A DNA stretch of 64,000 bases, taken from contig JBAMJV010004331.1 in the NCBI GenBank assembly GCA_037951105.1, forward strand, positions 1 through 64,000, given 5' to 3'. Positions 10,860-24,400 of the stretch are shown here, piece after piece; within the stretch, counting starts at the first letter, position 1; the number at the start of each line of letters is the position of its first letter. The stretch comes from Echinarachnius parma. Lineage: Eukaryota > Echinodermata > Echinoidea > Clypeasteroida > Echinarachniidae. A program made the translations under genes and the position numbers. Below the pieces are notes generated by a model. That model saw nothing but the letters and a program-made list of their open reading frames with translations. It was not told where the DNA came from and ran no database searches.

Positions 10860-11640
10860 TCTCTAGCTTAAATCATACACCGATCGATCAAGGTCATGAA
10901 GCTCGTCAATTGATACACATGATACGTATCTGTCTGTCTGCCTGGGATTCTGTCTGTCTGTATGTCAAGGGCACAATTATTAGTTGTAGCTAGGTCGCTG
11001 TCCACCAGAAGCGTAAATGAACAGAAACTTCTGGGGGCCAAACCAAATCCACATCATCACCGGGTACTAAGTATAATTATAGCATAATGGCATGGTTGCC
11101 AATTTCTAACAAGCGGTAAGTCTTGAAGGAGCGAAGCGACCAAGCCTGAAGCCTGAAAGCGACTGAGCGGAGGGTGTGGAAGTGGGGTGCCCCCCCCCCC
11201 CCACGAAAGGGAGCTGTTGCATTTTCGGACTTGAAACTGTGCCATCTGACGCATACGTTGGAAGGAAATTATGACTACACGACATGTACTATAATGTGGG
11301 TAAGTGCGTCTCGATTCTTCCGACCGGAAAAAGACCGTATGTTTGTTTCATGTACAAAAACAATTATGCATCCCCACAAATTATAATCGCAAAGTGGCAC
11401 TACAGTTCAAACAGTGCATCAGCTGCCATATTATGTATGATATAACTGTTACAACAACAGGAAGAAAGTATTCCAGACGTACACAAGAGGGAGCGAAGCG
11501 ACCGAGAGGGGGAAGGTTGGTGGGAGGGGGGGATTTTAGTTTGGTGACCGCCAGTGCAATGCATTTGCATTCGTGTTACTTGAAATTATGAAATCTGGTG
11601 CATACTTAGGAAGGAAATTTGACTTGACAGAAGTAAAAAA
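10860..11640. other. Upstream flank of gene A
   Basis: A CTGTCTGT-rich stretch (10928-10965) and the following 100 bases match 25320-25450 upstream of the gene B first exon. A C tract lies at 11191-11204. From 11419 the sequence repeats window bases 1-240. No gene seen. Confidence 0.6.
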
Positions 11641-12170
11641 TAACGTTATCTAGTCTAAAGAAATAAAAAAAATTCAATCACTGGTATGGCATTGGATTTA
11701 AGCCATGACAGTACGCAAGTGATGTCCATATATAATAAAATTCATCCATCACCGTCACCTGCAAGTGATAAGACACTTGCCATCTCACATTAACATAATT
11801 TCTACCGATCATTATCCCCGTGTAAATATTATTTAAGTGCAACTGATATAGCCCATAAATAATGGTAGATACCAATAACCTTTGTTTTATACCTCATCGA
11901 ACGTAAAAAAAAAATAACGTTATCTAGTCTAAAGAAATAAAAAAAATTCAATCACTGGTATGGCATTGGATTTAAGCCATGACAGTACGCAAGTGATGTC
12001 CATATATAATAAAATTCATCCATCACCGTCACCTGCAAGTGATAAGACACTTGCCATCTCACATTAACATAATTTCTACCGATCATTATCCCCGTGTAAA
12101 TATTATTTAAGTGCAACTGATATAGCCCATAAATAATGGTAGATACCAATAACCTTTGTTTTATACCTCA
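11641..12170. repeat. Tandem duplication, 274-base period, identical copies
   Basis: 11641-11896 and 11915-12170 appear identical over about 256 bases, separated by 18 bases of A-rich sequence. Both give the same spurious 65-codon minus ORF. Diverged relatives are at 240-540 and 12400-12500. Confidence 0.9.
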
Positions 12171-12179
12171 CGAACATTT

Positions 12180-13259
12180 TATTGTCGCGGTCCACATCTT
12201 AACTAAATTCATCAATCGCCGTCATCTAGAAGTAATAGGACCCTTGACATTTTTCAAATTAACATCAGTTCTACCGGTCATTATCCCCATGAAAATATTG
12301 TTTAACAGAAAATGCCATATGGTAATTAATCATTTGTTTTTTCTTGATGCCTGGCTTGAAAATATTATGAAGAAATAAATAAACTAACAATACCTCAGTA
12401 GGGCGCGGTCCACATCACAATCGAATTCATCCATTACCGTCACTTACAAGTAATAGGACCCTTGCCATGTCACATCAAGCACATTATGTTATTGCCATAG
12501 ATGACGCAAATGAGCCACCAAAATATATTTTTACATTATGATAATTGCGTAGTCATGATATTTAATGTAAAATATTGTTTTGAAATAGAGAATACTGGTT
12601 CTTTGTTACTTTAGCGAATGTTTGGTTGAATTTGAATTTATTTCCATATTTCAAAAATGATAAATTGTTGAACAAGTAAATATACAAACAAACAATATAG
12701 TCATAAATGATATACAAAATAAAGTACACCGAAGACCGAAAACAAAAATAATCACATAATCAATAAATAATTCTGCAATAACCATGATAACGTGAAATAT
12801 GAGGGAACCAAAAAGAAACAAAGCTTGTAATATATATGGTTCCCATGTGAAATTGAAAGAACCACAAAAATATACTATTAAGTGTTGACAATAAAATATA
12901 ATATAAACAAAGAGAAAGAAGAGAAGGTCGGTTGGTTGGTTTTAAACCGATGTTAAAGTCAATTAATTAAGAGGACTTTTAATTGAGAATGATTTCCCTC
13001 CAAATACTTGCATACTTCTGAAATTCGAAAATGACAGGGGTACTTCTCGTGGGTACCCACGGAATAAATTCCACAAGGTACAGTGGAGAGACAGTTCGGC
13101 CTTAAGGGACCGGTCGCATATCACCGGATATCGTTAACGGAAGCCCAACGGACAGAACATTTTTTTGTAATCAAAGCATCCGTTAATAATTATAAATAAT
13201 AATAATGGTTGCTACTTATATAGCGAACGTTCCGTGCGAAAATCTCCTCAATTGTTTCG
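12180..13259. repeat. Unit-2 copy of duplicated non-coding flank
   Basis: 12590-12790 matches 1021-1200, and 13035-13180 matches 2515-2660 ('GGGTACTTCTCGTGGGTACC'). No coding evidence. Confidence 0.65.
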
Positions 13260-13927
13260 TTAAAGGGATAATTGAGTTCTGGTAAAGAGAGTACAGTTTT
13301 GGTCAAACTGAACTTTAGTAACCAAAACCTGTACAATTGCATTGCAAACTAATATTTATAAGTGAACCATGCTCGAAAGGGAGAAAACATAACAAAAGAA
13401 TGAGTAAAAAGCCTGTTATCATTCAAAAAGAGCCGTTTCAACTCAAGAGGGCGTTCTTTAAAAGTCATTTGTTTCAAGCATTTAAAACAAAATATTATGC
13501 ATGTTATGTTTTGTTGATATAGTGATTTGATTGAGAAATAATCAACAACTATTCTTTAAAAAACTCTTTTGAAACTTTTTAAAAGAGGAAGCATTTAATT
13601 TCTTTTTTACCAACGGCTAGTTCAAAATTATGAAATAATTGTGGGGCCCCACATTTTTTACAAATGGTTATGTTTGTGGATATTGCAACCATTTATGAAC
13701 CGATTTTTATCAAATAAAGTTTTTTCTTTAAAGGCCAGCAGGAGCGGCTGAAACGTCTCTGTATCATACACGTCTACATCGTGAGACAACGAACAATAAT
13801 TCTAAGTAAAAGTTATTCTTTCATTACAATTGTATCCTCTTTCAAATTTCACACTCAGTTTGTCGTTATCTCACCAAACATTTTGTTGTGTAGCGCCCTC
13901 TATGCCAAAACTCAACTATCCCTTTAA
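13260..13927. mobile_element. TTAA MITE, copy 2
   Basis: TTAAAGGGATAATTGAGTTC at the left and ..AACTCAACTATCCCTTTAA at the right. It is about 115 bases longer than copy 1 because of extra sequence around 13725-13840. Confidence 0.85.
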
Positions 13928-13929
13928 CA

Positions 13930-15450
13930 AACTTTTGCATCGCCTTGCAACAACAAAAAGCACGCGAACGAAATGAACGGATTGATAAATTTTGCTTTCC
14001 GCCGGGCGTCCGTTTATTCGGAATTACCATCCGTCTATTCGGTGATATTCGGTCTTTTAACGATCTTGACTACTAGGTGTGTATTTATTTTCCTTTCTAT
14101 CCACTCTTGCCCGCTACGACAGGAAACTTAACATTTCCACGTACGAGAGAGATTGACTTACCAACTCACCATCACATTTATCTTGATGACTAAATTGTTT
14201 AAATAATAATTAATGTAAACTTTTGTTTTGTGGGTAGATTTCTCTCGTTATTAAGATGGATATGTGGACCGGGGAAGATACAAAATTAATGGATTACTTT
14301 ATTGGAAGTTTCCCGATATGCCGATTCCCGGGGTGTCGCTACACATTGGCCGTGTGTACGCATGACGATTCACAATCACATGACCTTTCGCAAAATGTGA
14401 AAAATTGGGCAGAATATTTTGTTTCTGTTCTTGAAGTAAAAATGTGTACTTGAAATGCCCCAAATAGGTTATTTTGGGGGTTATGCCAATTTGTACCCGT
14501 TTGTGTTTTAGGCAGGGTTGGAAAAAAAATCGCGATTTAAAAATGTGTGATTTTTATGATTTCTTTATGAAAATGCTTAGGTAATTGAAACCTTAACAAG
14601 TTCAATTCAATTAGCTCTAAGCCTATGGTAGGAGAAATAATGAATTCAAACAAGTACCAATCACAAATTAATTTCTTGTATTTGAATTTGTATGATTGTT
14701 ATGATTTTGAATGATTTTCATGATTTTTATGATTTTTATGATTTTTTTAAAACCCAAGAGTGATTGTATTTAACTTCATATGAGTTTTAAATGATTTTTT
14801 TAATGATTTTTTATTATTTTTTAAAACCTAAGAGCGAATTCTATGATTTTATAAAACCTCAGAGCGATTTTTATGATTTGTTTTCAGCCTCCACACTAAC
14901 CCTTTTCTCTACTGCCCTACTCGTAAAAGTAAAATCATGTATTAAAATTATGATCTTACTTGCCCAAACAGAGAGTGTACTTGCCTTGTTACTTCTAGAT
15001 GAGATTTAAACATTAGGAATTACAGTTTTGCACTCGTATTTGATCACTTTAGCTGCCATATCGGCAATTGGGCAACCAAATAAGACCATTTATGTACTTT
15101 TACTGCCCAATATTAAATATTACTAGCCCTGGGCAAGTGGGCAATTGCAAGTGTCAATTATTGGGCCCTGCTTTAATGATTTTGTAGTATTTAAAGCATA
15201 ACTGGAGGGCAAATATATTACAATTTATATATTTTGAAATATTTCTAACATAATACATTAAAAACAAAACAAAAACACAAAATATTTTCTACAACACACA
15301 AGTCTATGGAAGCGATTCTGGAGGGCAAATATATTACAATAAAAATGTTTTCTACAACACACAAGTTTATGGAAACGATTTAAATCAGTGATTTTTTTTT
15401 AAATGGAGGCAATTTAAATCGTGATTTAAACACCGCTGGGGCCTAACTGG
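13930..15450. other. 3' flank of gene B: duplicated sequence and AT-rich repeats
   Basis: 14290-14460 matches the downstream flanks of genes A and C. 14690-14880 is built of TGATTTTTATGATTTTT repeats. 15195-15380 contains a two-copy repeat starting CTGGAGGGCAAATATATTAC. No gene seen. Confidence 0.65.
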
Positions 15451-15454
15451 CGTA

Positions 15455-15723
15455 TCACTGGCTCTGGACAGGCCGAATCTTCATCTCTGCCTTTTTCAAG
15501 GAGTAACCACTGGTATTCTCGAAATAGTGCCATAAGATTCCATTACTATAAGGATTCGCGGTGTAATAGCCTCCCTCGTAGTACAATCCGTTAAGGTTTG
15601 AGTAAAGACAGCCTTTGAACCACCAGCCACCATAATACTTCTCTGCACAATGAGAACTGTGGGCGTCATGATCAGCATCACGTGTCGAGAAGGAACTACC
15701 GTTGTGATAAGTCATGGAATCCC
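15455..15723 (-). CDS. Gene B exon 4 (C-terminal FReD)
   Basis: Acceptor AAAACAG before 15723, phase 1, 269 bases including the TGA stop. It holds the calcium loop STRDADHD, the cysteine pair flanking GGWWF, and an NTS sequon near the end. Confidence 0.9.
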
Positions 15724-18700
15724 CTGTTTTAAGAGATGGGAAGTGTCGGTAATTTCGATAAGTTATTTGAAATTCCTCAGATGGTGGAAATCTGTAATGT
15801 GTTCAAGATAATTCGAATTGTGTTCATAAATACAAACAAAATCCATGATCCGATAATTCGTCATTGTTCAGTTTGAATTTTAATGTAACAATTTTCCTAA
15901 AGATTTGGGGGTAAATGAATTTAAATCAGATTAGCATTCGACTTGTTTTCGCAATATCATTATTATGCAATTTATTATTGATAAACCCTACATTAACATT
16001 GGTGAAAACAAACCAAACGGCAATTGTGTTGGTGTTGATGTTGATAATCTCTTTAGATTCAAAGGCGCAATGGCACATTTTTTCAAGGGGACTGAGGTAT
16101 TTTGCCTGAATACCATACCGTAGAACACCATCGTCAAGCACCCCCAAGCACCAATATGCATCTTGCTTTTAAAGAGCGCCCGCTCTCTGTCCAAACGGGA
16201 AACTTTAATCAAGAATGCAAATAATGGTGAGGAATATTCATGAGGATAATAATGGAGGTGAATCTCATGGAAACGTCTTTAAAAGCAAGATGCGTATAGG
16301 TGCTTGGGGGTGCTTGACGATGGTGTTCTACGGTATTCCCTATTTTCACCCGACAAGCTAAAACAAAAAATATATTAATATTTAACTGCCCGAAAATTAT
16401 TCACTTTGCTGGGAATTCCTCAATACGATATTATTTTGCCCGACTTTGACATGCTTTTGCCCGAATAATTCAAAGCGGTTTTCAAAACTCCAGGGGGCTA
16501 CAGCCCACAGCCCCCGCCTTCTATGTCTATATGTCTTTATTGAATGTTAAAGGGGAAGTTCAGTTTTCGTAGAGAGGGCGCTGCACAACACACATTTTTC
16601 GTGAGGTAATGTCGAATTGAAAGAACATGCAATTTTAATGCCAGAATAAACTTTATTTGGTCAAAATCGGTTCAGAAATGGCTAAATATTCAAAAGCGGT
16701 ATTTTAATAGTTGTTGATGATCTCTCTACTTAATCATTATTTTAGCAAAACATCACATGCATAATTTTGTATGAATATGGTTGAAACCAATGTCTTATTT
16801 ATAGAGAGCGCCCTCTTGTGTTTTAATGGCGCCTTTTTAATGATAACAGGCTTTTTACTTAGTCGTTTGTATTTTTGTATACCTTTCGAGCATGATGGGG
16901 TTATAAATATTAGTTTGTAATGTTATTGTTCAGGTTTTGGTTACTAGAGTTCAGCCTTTATCAAAACTGTACTACCCCTTTAATTTCAGGATTTTGTTTT
17001 CAATTCTGATTGAACTGGGTTGAAAGAATCAGCTCAGACAGAACCGTGTAAACTAGATTTTGAGTCATCTTTCTGAATAATGCCCTCTTTTGTTCACATC
17101 TGCTATTTAAATGTAAGCAGTTGTCTTTTAAATTGATATACCATCTTAAACTGTATACAATAAGTAACTACTAATTAACAAAGATAACGTATACGTTTTA
17201 GCGACTGAAATTAAAATCTACCGGTATTTTCTTTCATGTACGTGTCGAAGTTCACATCAGCAACAATTTACCACCATGTTAATTATTATCCAACCTCTAT
17301 TAATTTACAGTTCATATGAATGCATATAGTCAAGATGTACCTGAATGCAACAAAAATTCTTGCCACAAGCTTCAGTAATGGTTCTTCTCATATTTATATA
17401 ATTTAAATACTTACCTGCCGTTCCACTAAAAGTCCCCAGCGTAAGCTTGTAGTAGAATTCCTCCTCTGCAGTAAGAAACCAATCGTACTCTGCGTACTGC
17501 TTCACCCCGTCCCAGCCTTCCAACTCGATCCGAAGAGCGGAGCGTTTTTGAGCTGAGAGAAGTCGGATCTTATCATTCCCCAACCAATGCTCCTCGTCGA
17601 CCCTACCGAAGCCCTCCTTGTAGGCAGACCAGGTCCGATGGAAATCCACCTGCCCTCCTTCCCTTCTCTGGAATACCTGTATAGAGAAGAAGAGGTCCGA
17701 ACACATGGTGCATAATAGGATAACGTGAAGGCAAATATTTAAACCAAAGGGAGAAGTTCACGCATACAGTCATGACAATTAGGCGTGATCATCCAGGAAA
17801 ATGGGTCCACCACCGAAAACGTCAAACATGGAATTAGTATGGCCATGGGTGCAGTCTAAAGACGGAACAAATGATTGAGATCATCACAAATATAGAACAA
17901 CAAAAATTAAACCATTCAAAAACTTTTCCTATATCAATCCTTCTGTATATGGAGAAGAAACTTGATGTTCAAAATGGAATACGAGAACAGATTTCTTACA
18001 TTTGAATTGGCATGTTTTAGCGAAATCCTCGTTATTGTCAGAAAGTTACTATTTAGAGATTGAGTTACAACTGTCACTAATTGCTAACACCCGCCATATA
18101 ACGTCCATTTAACTTGAATTTTCAAACAATACACAGTGGACATATGCGATAACAATATACATTGCACTAATATACATTGCACGAACCATTCATCAAATTA
18201 TGTCAACAAAGTTACTAGTTAATAACCCCTTTCATTCGATAATTAACAAATTAAATATAAAGCCTACTTATTGTCGTGAATATACCACATTGGAATTACA
18301 TTGTGTCAGTGATATCTCTATTGAATCATTCCCAAACATCACATTGACAATGTTTGAAAATATGGGGTTCATATTAAGAAGGCGCCCTCGCCTGTTAAAA
18401 GCTAATTCTTAATGTAAACAGCTTTCTAACTGAGTCGTATATCTTTTATTAGTAGTTTTATAAGTGATAACGCACAATTAGTTAATAATTTCCACATCTA
18501 AGTTTGCCCAGATCTGTAGTATCATTTTGAAGGTTCCCTAAAATACAAATGCATGTTGTCTTCAACTTATCTGTATTAGTGTACACATCAATTATTTGTT
18601 AACTATTTGATCTAAAGATATGTTATGTTTATTTTCAAACATTTTAGCAGTTATTTTCTTCGGTTTGCTAGGCCCCACCTCTGTAAATAAAAAAATAAAA

Positions 18701-21425
18701 AAACGCCACGGAGTGCAATTCCCCCGTCATATAAATCTGTCAATAGCTACAGAAGCCAGAAAACCATTTCATCGGAATGTCAAGCAGCTCTTTGTCTGGA
18801 TGCCTTCATGATCAAGGTTGTGAAAAGGTTGACCTGGTTACTAGTAATTTTCAACCGGTGACGTCACGATTTTCAGGCCGATCGTTGAGCGAATTTCAGT
18901 CAACGAGACGGCTCTCTTTTTCCCCATTTTCGAAGACTTTTAAAGTCAAATTTCAACATCTATATCGCGGATTAAGTTAATATCCTTAGAAAAGGTAACA
19001 TTTCCTTCACAAACATACCAAATTTGCCAATTTGAAAGTCAACGAGGGTTCGGTTTAAAGTCTAGCTTTAGTTGATACATTTAGAAGATCGAATACCGGC
19101 TCATGTGTAACGATTTCATAAAACAATTCTGAATCTTACCGTCCAACCTCCTCCGTCCGTTTCCATGTCACAGTAAACATGGAATGGCTCTCCCGCACCA
19201 TCCGGTTTCACCAGGTACCTGCCGCTCACATCGTACCCCGCCGCTAGCACCTCCGCACAGTCCCGTCCATAGCTGTAAGATGATACAGATTCGTGTACTA
19301 TGATTCCACTCCCATCAGGACCCTGCAAGAGAAAGAAAAAAACAACATAATATACACATCAAATTGACGGTGAGACTGTAAAGAGGGAGATTTGTTTTGT
19401 CATTTTGTTATACATATGACCTTCTTTAAAAACTAAAGAAGACATGAAGCTTAAAACAAAATATTTGTTTGGTTCATTACGAATACAAAATGTGTTTTAT
19501 TACTTCCGTCACGGGCATGAAGAGTGACGGATGTATGGACCCAAAATCTATGTATAGAACCATGACATGTCATGGATCTGTTAATTTACACGTCTCCACA
19601 CAGGGCGACCGAGTTGCTATGAGATTTTCTCGCTAGTGAAATGAATTAGGTCTCCGTGGCCTAGTGGCATAGGCGTACCCAGGGGGGGGGGGGTTGGGGG
19701 ATTCAAACCCCACCCCCTTTACCAAAAAATGGCTGTTTTGGGGGGTTTGAACCCCCCCCCCCCCTTTTAACATTTTTGTCGGTCTCGAGACTACTTTTAA
19801 GCGGTCTCGACCGTCTAAAACCTGTTCTCGACCGACTAAAACCTGATCTTGACAAGCTAAACCCTGGTCTCAGCCCCAAATTTTGTCGAAGATCTCCGGT
19901 CTCGGGCTCGAAAATTTAGAAAGTACTTGGTCTTGGCTCTTAGATTTTTTTTACGGTCACCCCCCCCCCCCCCCCCCCCCCCCACTGAGAGGTGTTTTCA
20001 ACTTTGAAGGTACTTGGTCTCGGTCTCGAAAATGTTGAAAGTACCTGGTCTCGGCTTCGAACATTTTCGACGGACACCCCCCCCCCCCCCCCCCCCCCCC
20101 CCCCCACTGAGAGAGGTTTTCAACTTTAAAGGTACTTGGTGTCTCGGTCTCGACAATTTTGAAGGTAATTGGTTTCGGCTTGGAATTTTTTACAAAATAA
20201 CCCCCCCCCCCTTAAAAAAATCCTGTGTACGCCATTGCCTAGTGGTCCAGGTGTCGGGTATTTAACCGGAGACCCGAGATCGAGTTCTGGCGGAGACAGT
20301 TTTTCAACCCGTGTGCCATTATTTCGTTCGCTGGTTAAGAGGAGCGCTACCAGCTACGGGGCTGAATTCTTATTTTTTCCCCATAATAATGTTTGATTAT
20401 TCTTTGCATCTTTTCTGTAGACAAATATACTGCATCGTATCGAACAGAAAAGGTGTATGATAAATATTATCACATGACAATTAGTAAATACAGTACATGA
20501 GCTGCCATGTAATATTTTTGGATATTACATGGTACTGTTACATGGCAGTTCAGATGATAAAACAGTTGTTAACTTTGCTGTCGGGAAAATCATGGAGTGT
20601 TCCCCTCGGGATTTTAAATGCTATTTCGTGAAGAAAATAAGTCCCTCGACTACGTCTCGGGACGTATTTACTGTTCCTCAATAGTATTTAAAATCCCGCG
20701 GGAGTGGAACATTCCGTGCTTTTCCTTCCACCACCAGTTAAAGGGGTAGTTTAGTTTTGGTAGAGAGGGCACTACACATCACAATTTGTTGTGAGGTAAT
20801 GAAAAACTGAGTGTCGAATTTGAGAGAACATGCAATTATAATGGCAGAATAAACTTTATTTGGTCAAAATCGACCCAGAAACGGCTGAAAAAAATATCAA
20901 TAAATATATCTGATCTTATAATTATTTGGGGCCAAAAAAAATGCTTGCATTCTTTCCAAAATGTTCAAAAGCGTTTTTTAAATAGTTGTAGAGGATCTCT
21001 GTATTTAATAATTGTTTCAATAAAACATCACATGCATAGTTTTGTATGAAAAATGGTTGAAACCAATGCCTTTTTAGAAAGCGCCATCATGTGTTTTAAT
21101 GGCTCTTTTTTTTTTAATGATAACGGCCTTTTTACTAAGTCGTTTGTAATTTTGTATACCTTTCGAGCATGGTTCAAGTTCAAGTTCAAGTTCAAGTTCG
21201 TCTTTATTCATTTCAATCATAAAAAAAACAATAATAACATTATATATAAGTCATGTATCAATCAATTATATAGATAAATACAGATAAATATTAAAAATAT
21301 TGAAATAGGAGGCTACAAAAAAGTAATATACTTGTAGGCAGTAGCCCCCTTAAGTTACAAATTGATATGATTTTACACATTTGGTACAAAGTATACAGCG
21401 TACATTAAAAACATATAACTACTAT

Positions 21426-21467
<42 letters not shown>

Positions 21468-24400
21468 TGCACACATTGCATGGGTAAGAACATAAGAACA
21501 TAAAGCTATTTTATAAGAGTTACTTTGAATAGGAAGAGATTAATAGTCTCTTCCATTTGCCTTTAAATGCAGACTGCAGAGTGCAACTTCTTAATAATTT
21601 GATAATTCATTCCATGTACGAGGACCATTATGTCTAACAGAGTATAACATTGCTTGGGTATTGACCTTGTGATAATGATATTTATTACTTGAGCGAGTGT
21701 TATATGAATGTATTAAGTTATTGCAAAGGAACATTTTAGAAATATTGATTGGTGACAAATTATTAAAAACACAATACATTAATGTGGCATTTGGATTTTT
21801 ATGAATATCATAAATATTGAGGGTGATCAAACGAAAAAACAAAGGAACTGAATGAGCTTGATAATTAGAGTTGGTACATATTCCTAGAGCCTTCTTTTGA
21901 AGTTTATATAAAGTATCTAATTTATTTTTTTCCAAAACTGGCCCAGGTAATATTACAATATTGTAAATAAGGCAAAATTAAACAATTATAAGGCATAAAC
22001 AATTCATTTTCTGGTAACAACAAGCGTAATTTACATAAAATACCAATTTTTTTTGAAATCTTATTTTTAATATACAATCTATGATTTTCAAAAGATAAAG
22101 TATCATCTAAAATTCATCCAAGAAATTTAACTGATGAGCTTACAGTTAAAGTGATATCATTCATAATTATTTTAACATCATTTGTATGATATTTACTATT
22201 TTTACCATGGAAATATAATACATTTGTTTTCTCATAATTCATAATTAACTCATTAGCATTAAACCAATCAACTATTTTTCTTAATTCTGTATTCGTCTCT
22301 AATATAAGTTTATCAAAATCTGTGTGTGATGCAATTATATTTGAATCATCCGCAAAGAGAATACAGTGAAAAAATGAGGAAACAGAGCAAAGGTCATTTA
22401 TATATACAAGAAACAGGAGAGGACCCAATACTGAGCCCTGCGGGACTCCGTATCGGATTCTTTCCTTATTAGAAACAAAGTTATTGTAAGATGTAAATTG
22501 ATAACGATCACATAAATAATTTCTAAACCATTCTAAAGTAATACCTTGAATACCAATATGATTAAGTTTTGCAAGTAGAATATCATGATTAATAACATCG
22601 AAAGCTTTTGAGAGATCAAGAAATATACCAAGTGTGTACAAATTATTATTCAATGTTGTCAAAATATGATCATTAAGGTCAATTAATGCATGTTCACAGG
22701 AGAAATTACTTCTAAAACCATATTGTGAGTCGGTCAATAAATTATTCATATTAATGTGATCTAATAGTCTATTGTAAATTAACTTCTCTAATATCTTAGA
22801 AAAACATGGGAGTAATGTAATTGGTCGATAATTAGAAAACACGTGAGGGTCACCTTTCTTAAACACGGGAATTATTTTTCCAATTTTAAAACTGTTTGGG
22901 ACTATTCCATATAACAACGAAAGATTACTTATATGAACTAGAGGTTTAACAATAAAATGTATGACATTTTTAATAATATATTGACTTATTCCATCGAAAC
23001 CTGTACTTTTGCTTGATTTAAGATGCTGTACAATTTGTATAATTTCTGCTTTATCAGTTGGATAAAAATACATAGGAACATCATATTTATTTGTAAGATA
23101 TGTATCAAAAGTACGTATAGATTGGGTAATATGGTCGGACTTAAGTTTTGTAGCAAAAACTTAAGTTTTGTAGCAATATTAGAAAAGTATGAATTAAACT
23201 CATTTACAATCAATTGACCATCAGTTAATTTATCTAAACCTTTCATAAAATAGGATGGATTCTTTGTTTACCACGCTTACCTAGTAGGTCATTTATCACT
23301 TGCCATACTTTTAACAAATTATTTTTATTTTGTCCAACAAATCACAATAATATTTTTTCCGAACAGATTGTAAAATAGAATTTAGTTTATTACGATACTT
23401 CTTATATTTACGTTCAATACAACCGGTTCTCTTCTTACAAAATAATTTCTATCCTTTTGATTAATACATTTTAATAATGAAGGGGTAACCCATGGCTTTC
23501 TTGGTACCTTTTTATTTATTTGTTCTAATACTTGCAATAAAATTATAATCATATATCTTTTTAAACTTTTCCAAGAATGTATCATATGCTTCATTTACAT
23601 CTGGGCTGGTTAAAACATCATTCCATTCTGTACCTAATAAATCTTTTTTAAATGAGTTTAAAACCAGACGGTCATTTTGTTTTACATAAGAATACGTGGG
23701 ATTTACAGGAACAGGATAATCATTACAAACAGAGAGGTCAGTTATTTCAAAGATAGGTAACTGAGCTATAAAATATACCTGACTGAATACGTTTATCATA
23801 TACATTAGTAAAAATATTATCAATCAAAGTGACAGATCTTTTAGTTATTCTTGTTGGTTTATCAATCAAAGGGCGGAATGAATTATTATAAACAATATTA
23901 ACAAAATTGTTTATACATTGACTTACTGATGAATTAAATAAATTTATATTGAAATCTCCCATCATAAACATGTTTTTATTTTCCCTCACCAGTCCTTCAA
24001 GGCATATATTTATATTATCATTAAATTCTTGAATTGATTTATTAGGATCTCTATAAATTATATCAACAATTATATTTTTCTTATGATTCAATACTATTTC
24101 AATAAAAAGGGATTCACAAAGATAATCAGGTAAAAATATATCATTCCGGACTTTAATATCAAATTGATTATGAACTAACAGTGCTACACCTTCACGCCTC
24201 CTGCCCTGTCTGTCTTTATGATAAAATGTATAATCATCCAAATTAAACAATATAGGGGTCTTATCATGTATCCACGATTCACTAAATCCATAAATTTAAA
24301 ATTTAAAATCTAATTGATGAATAAATTGGTCAATGTCATCAAAATTGATATACAAACTACGAGAATTAAAGTGGAGCATGCTAAAATTATTTATATTATT

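Noticed and set aside
11678-12149. Two identical 65-codon minus ORFs as a possible gene pair
   Set aside because: They are readings of an exact tandem non-coding duplication; relatives at 240-540 do not preserve the frame.
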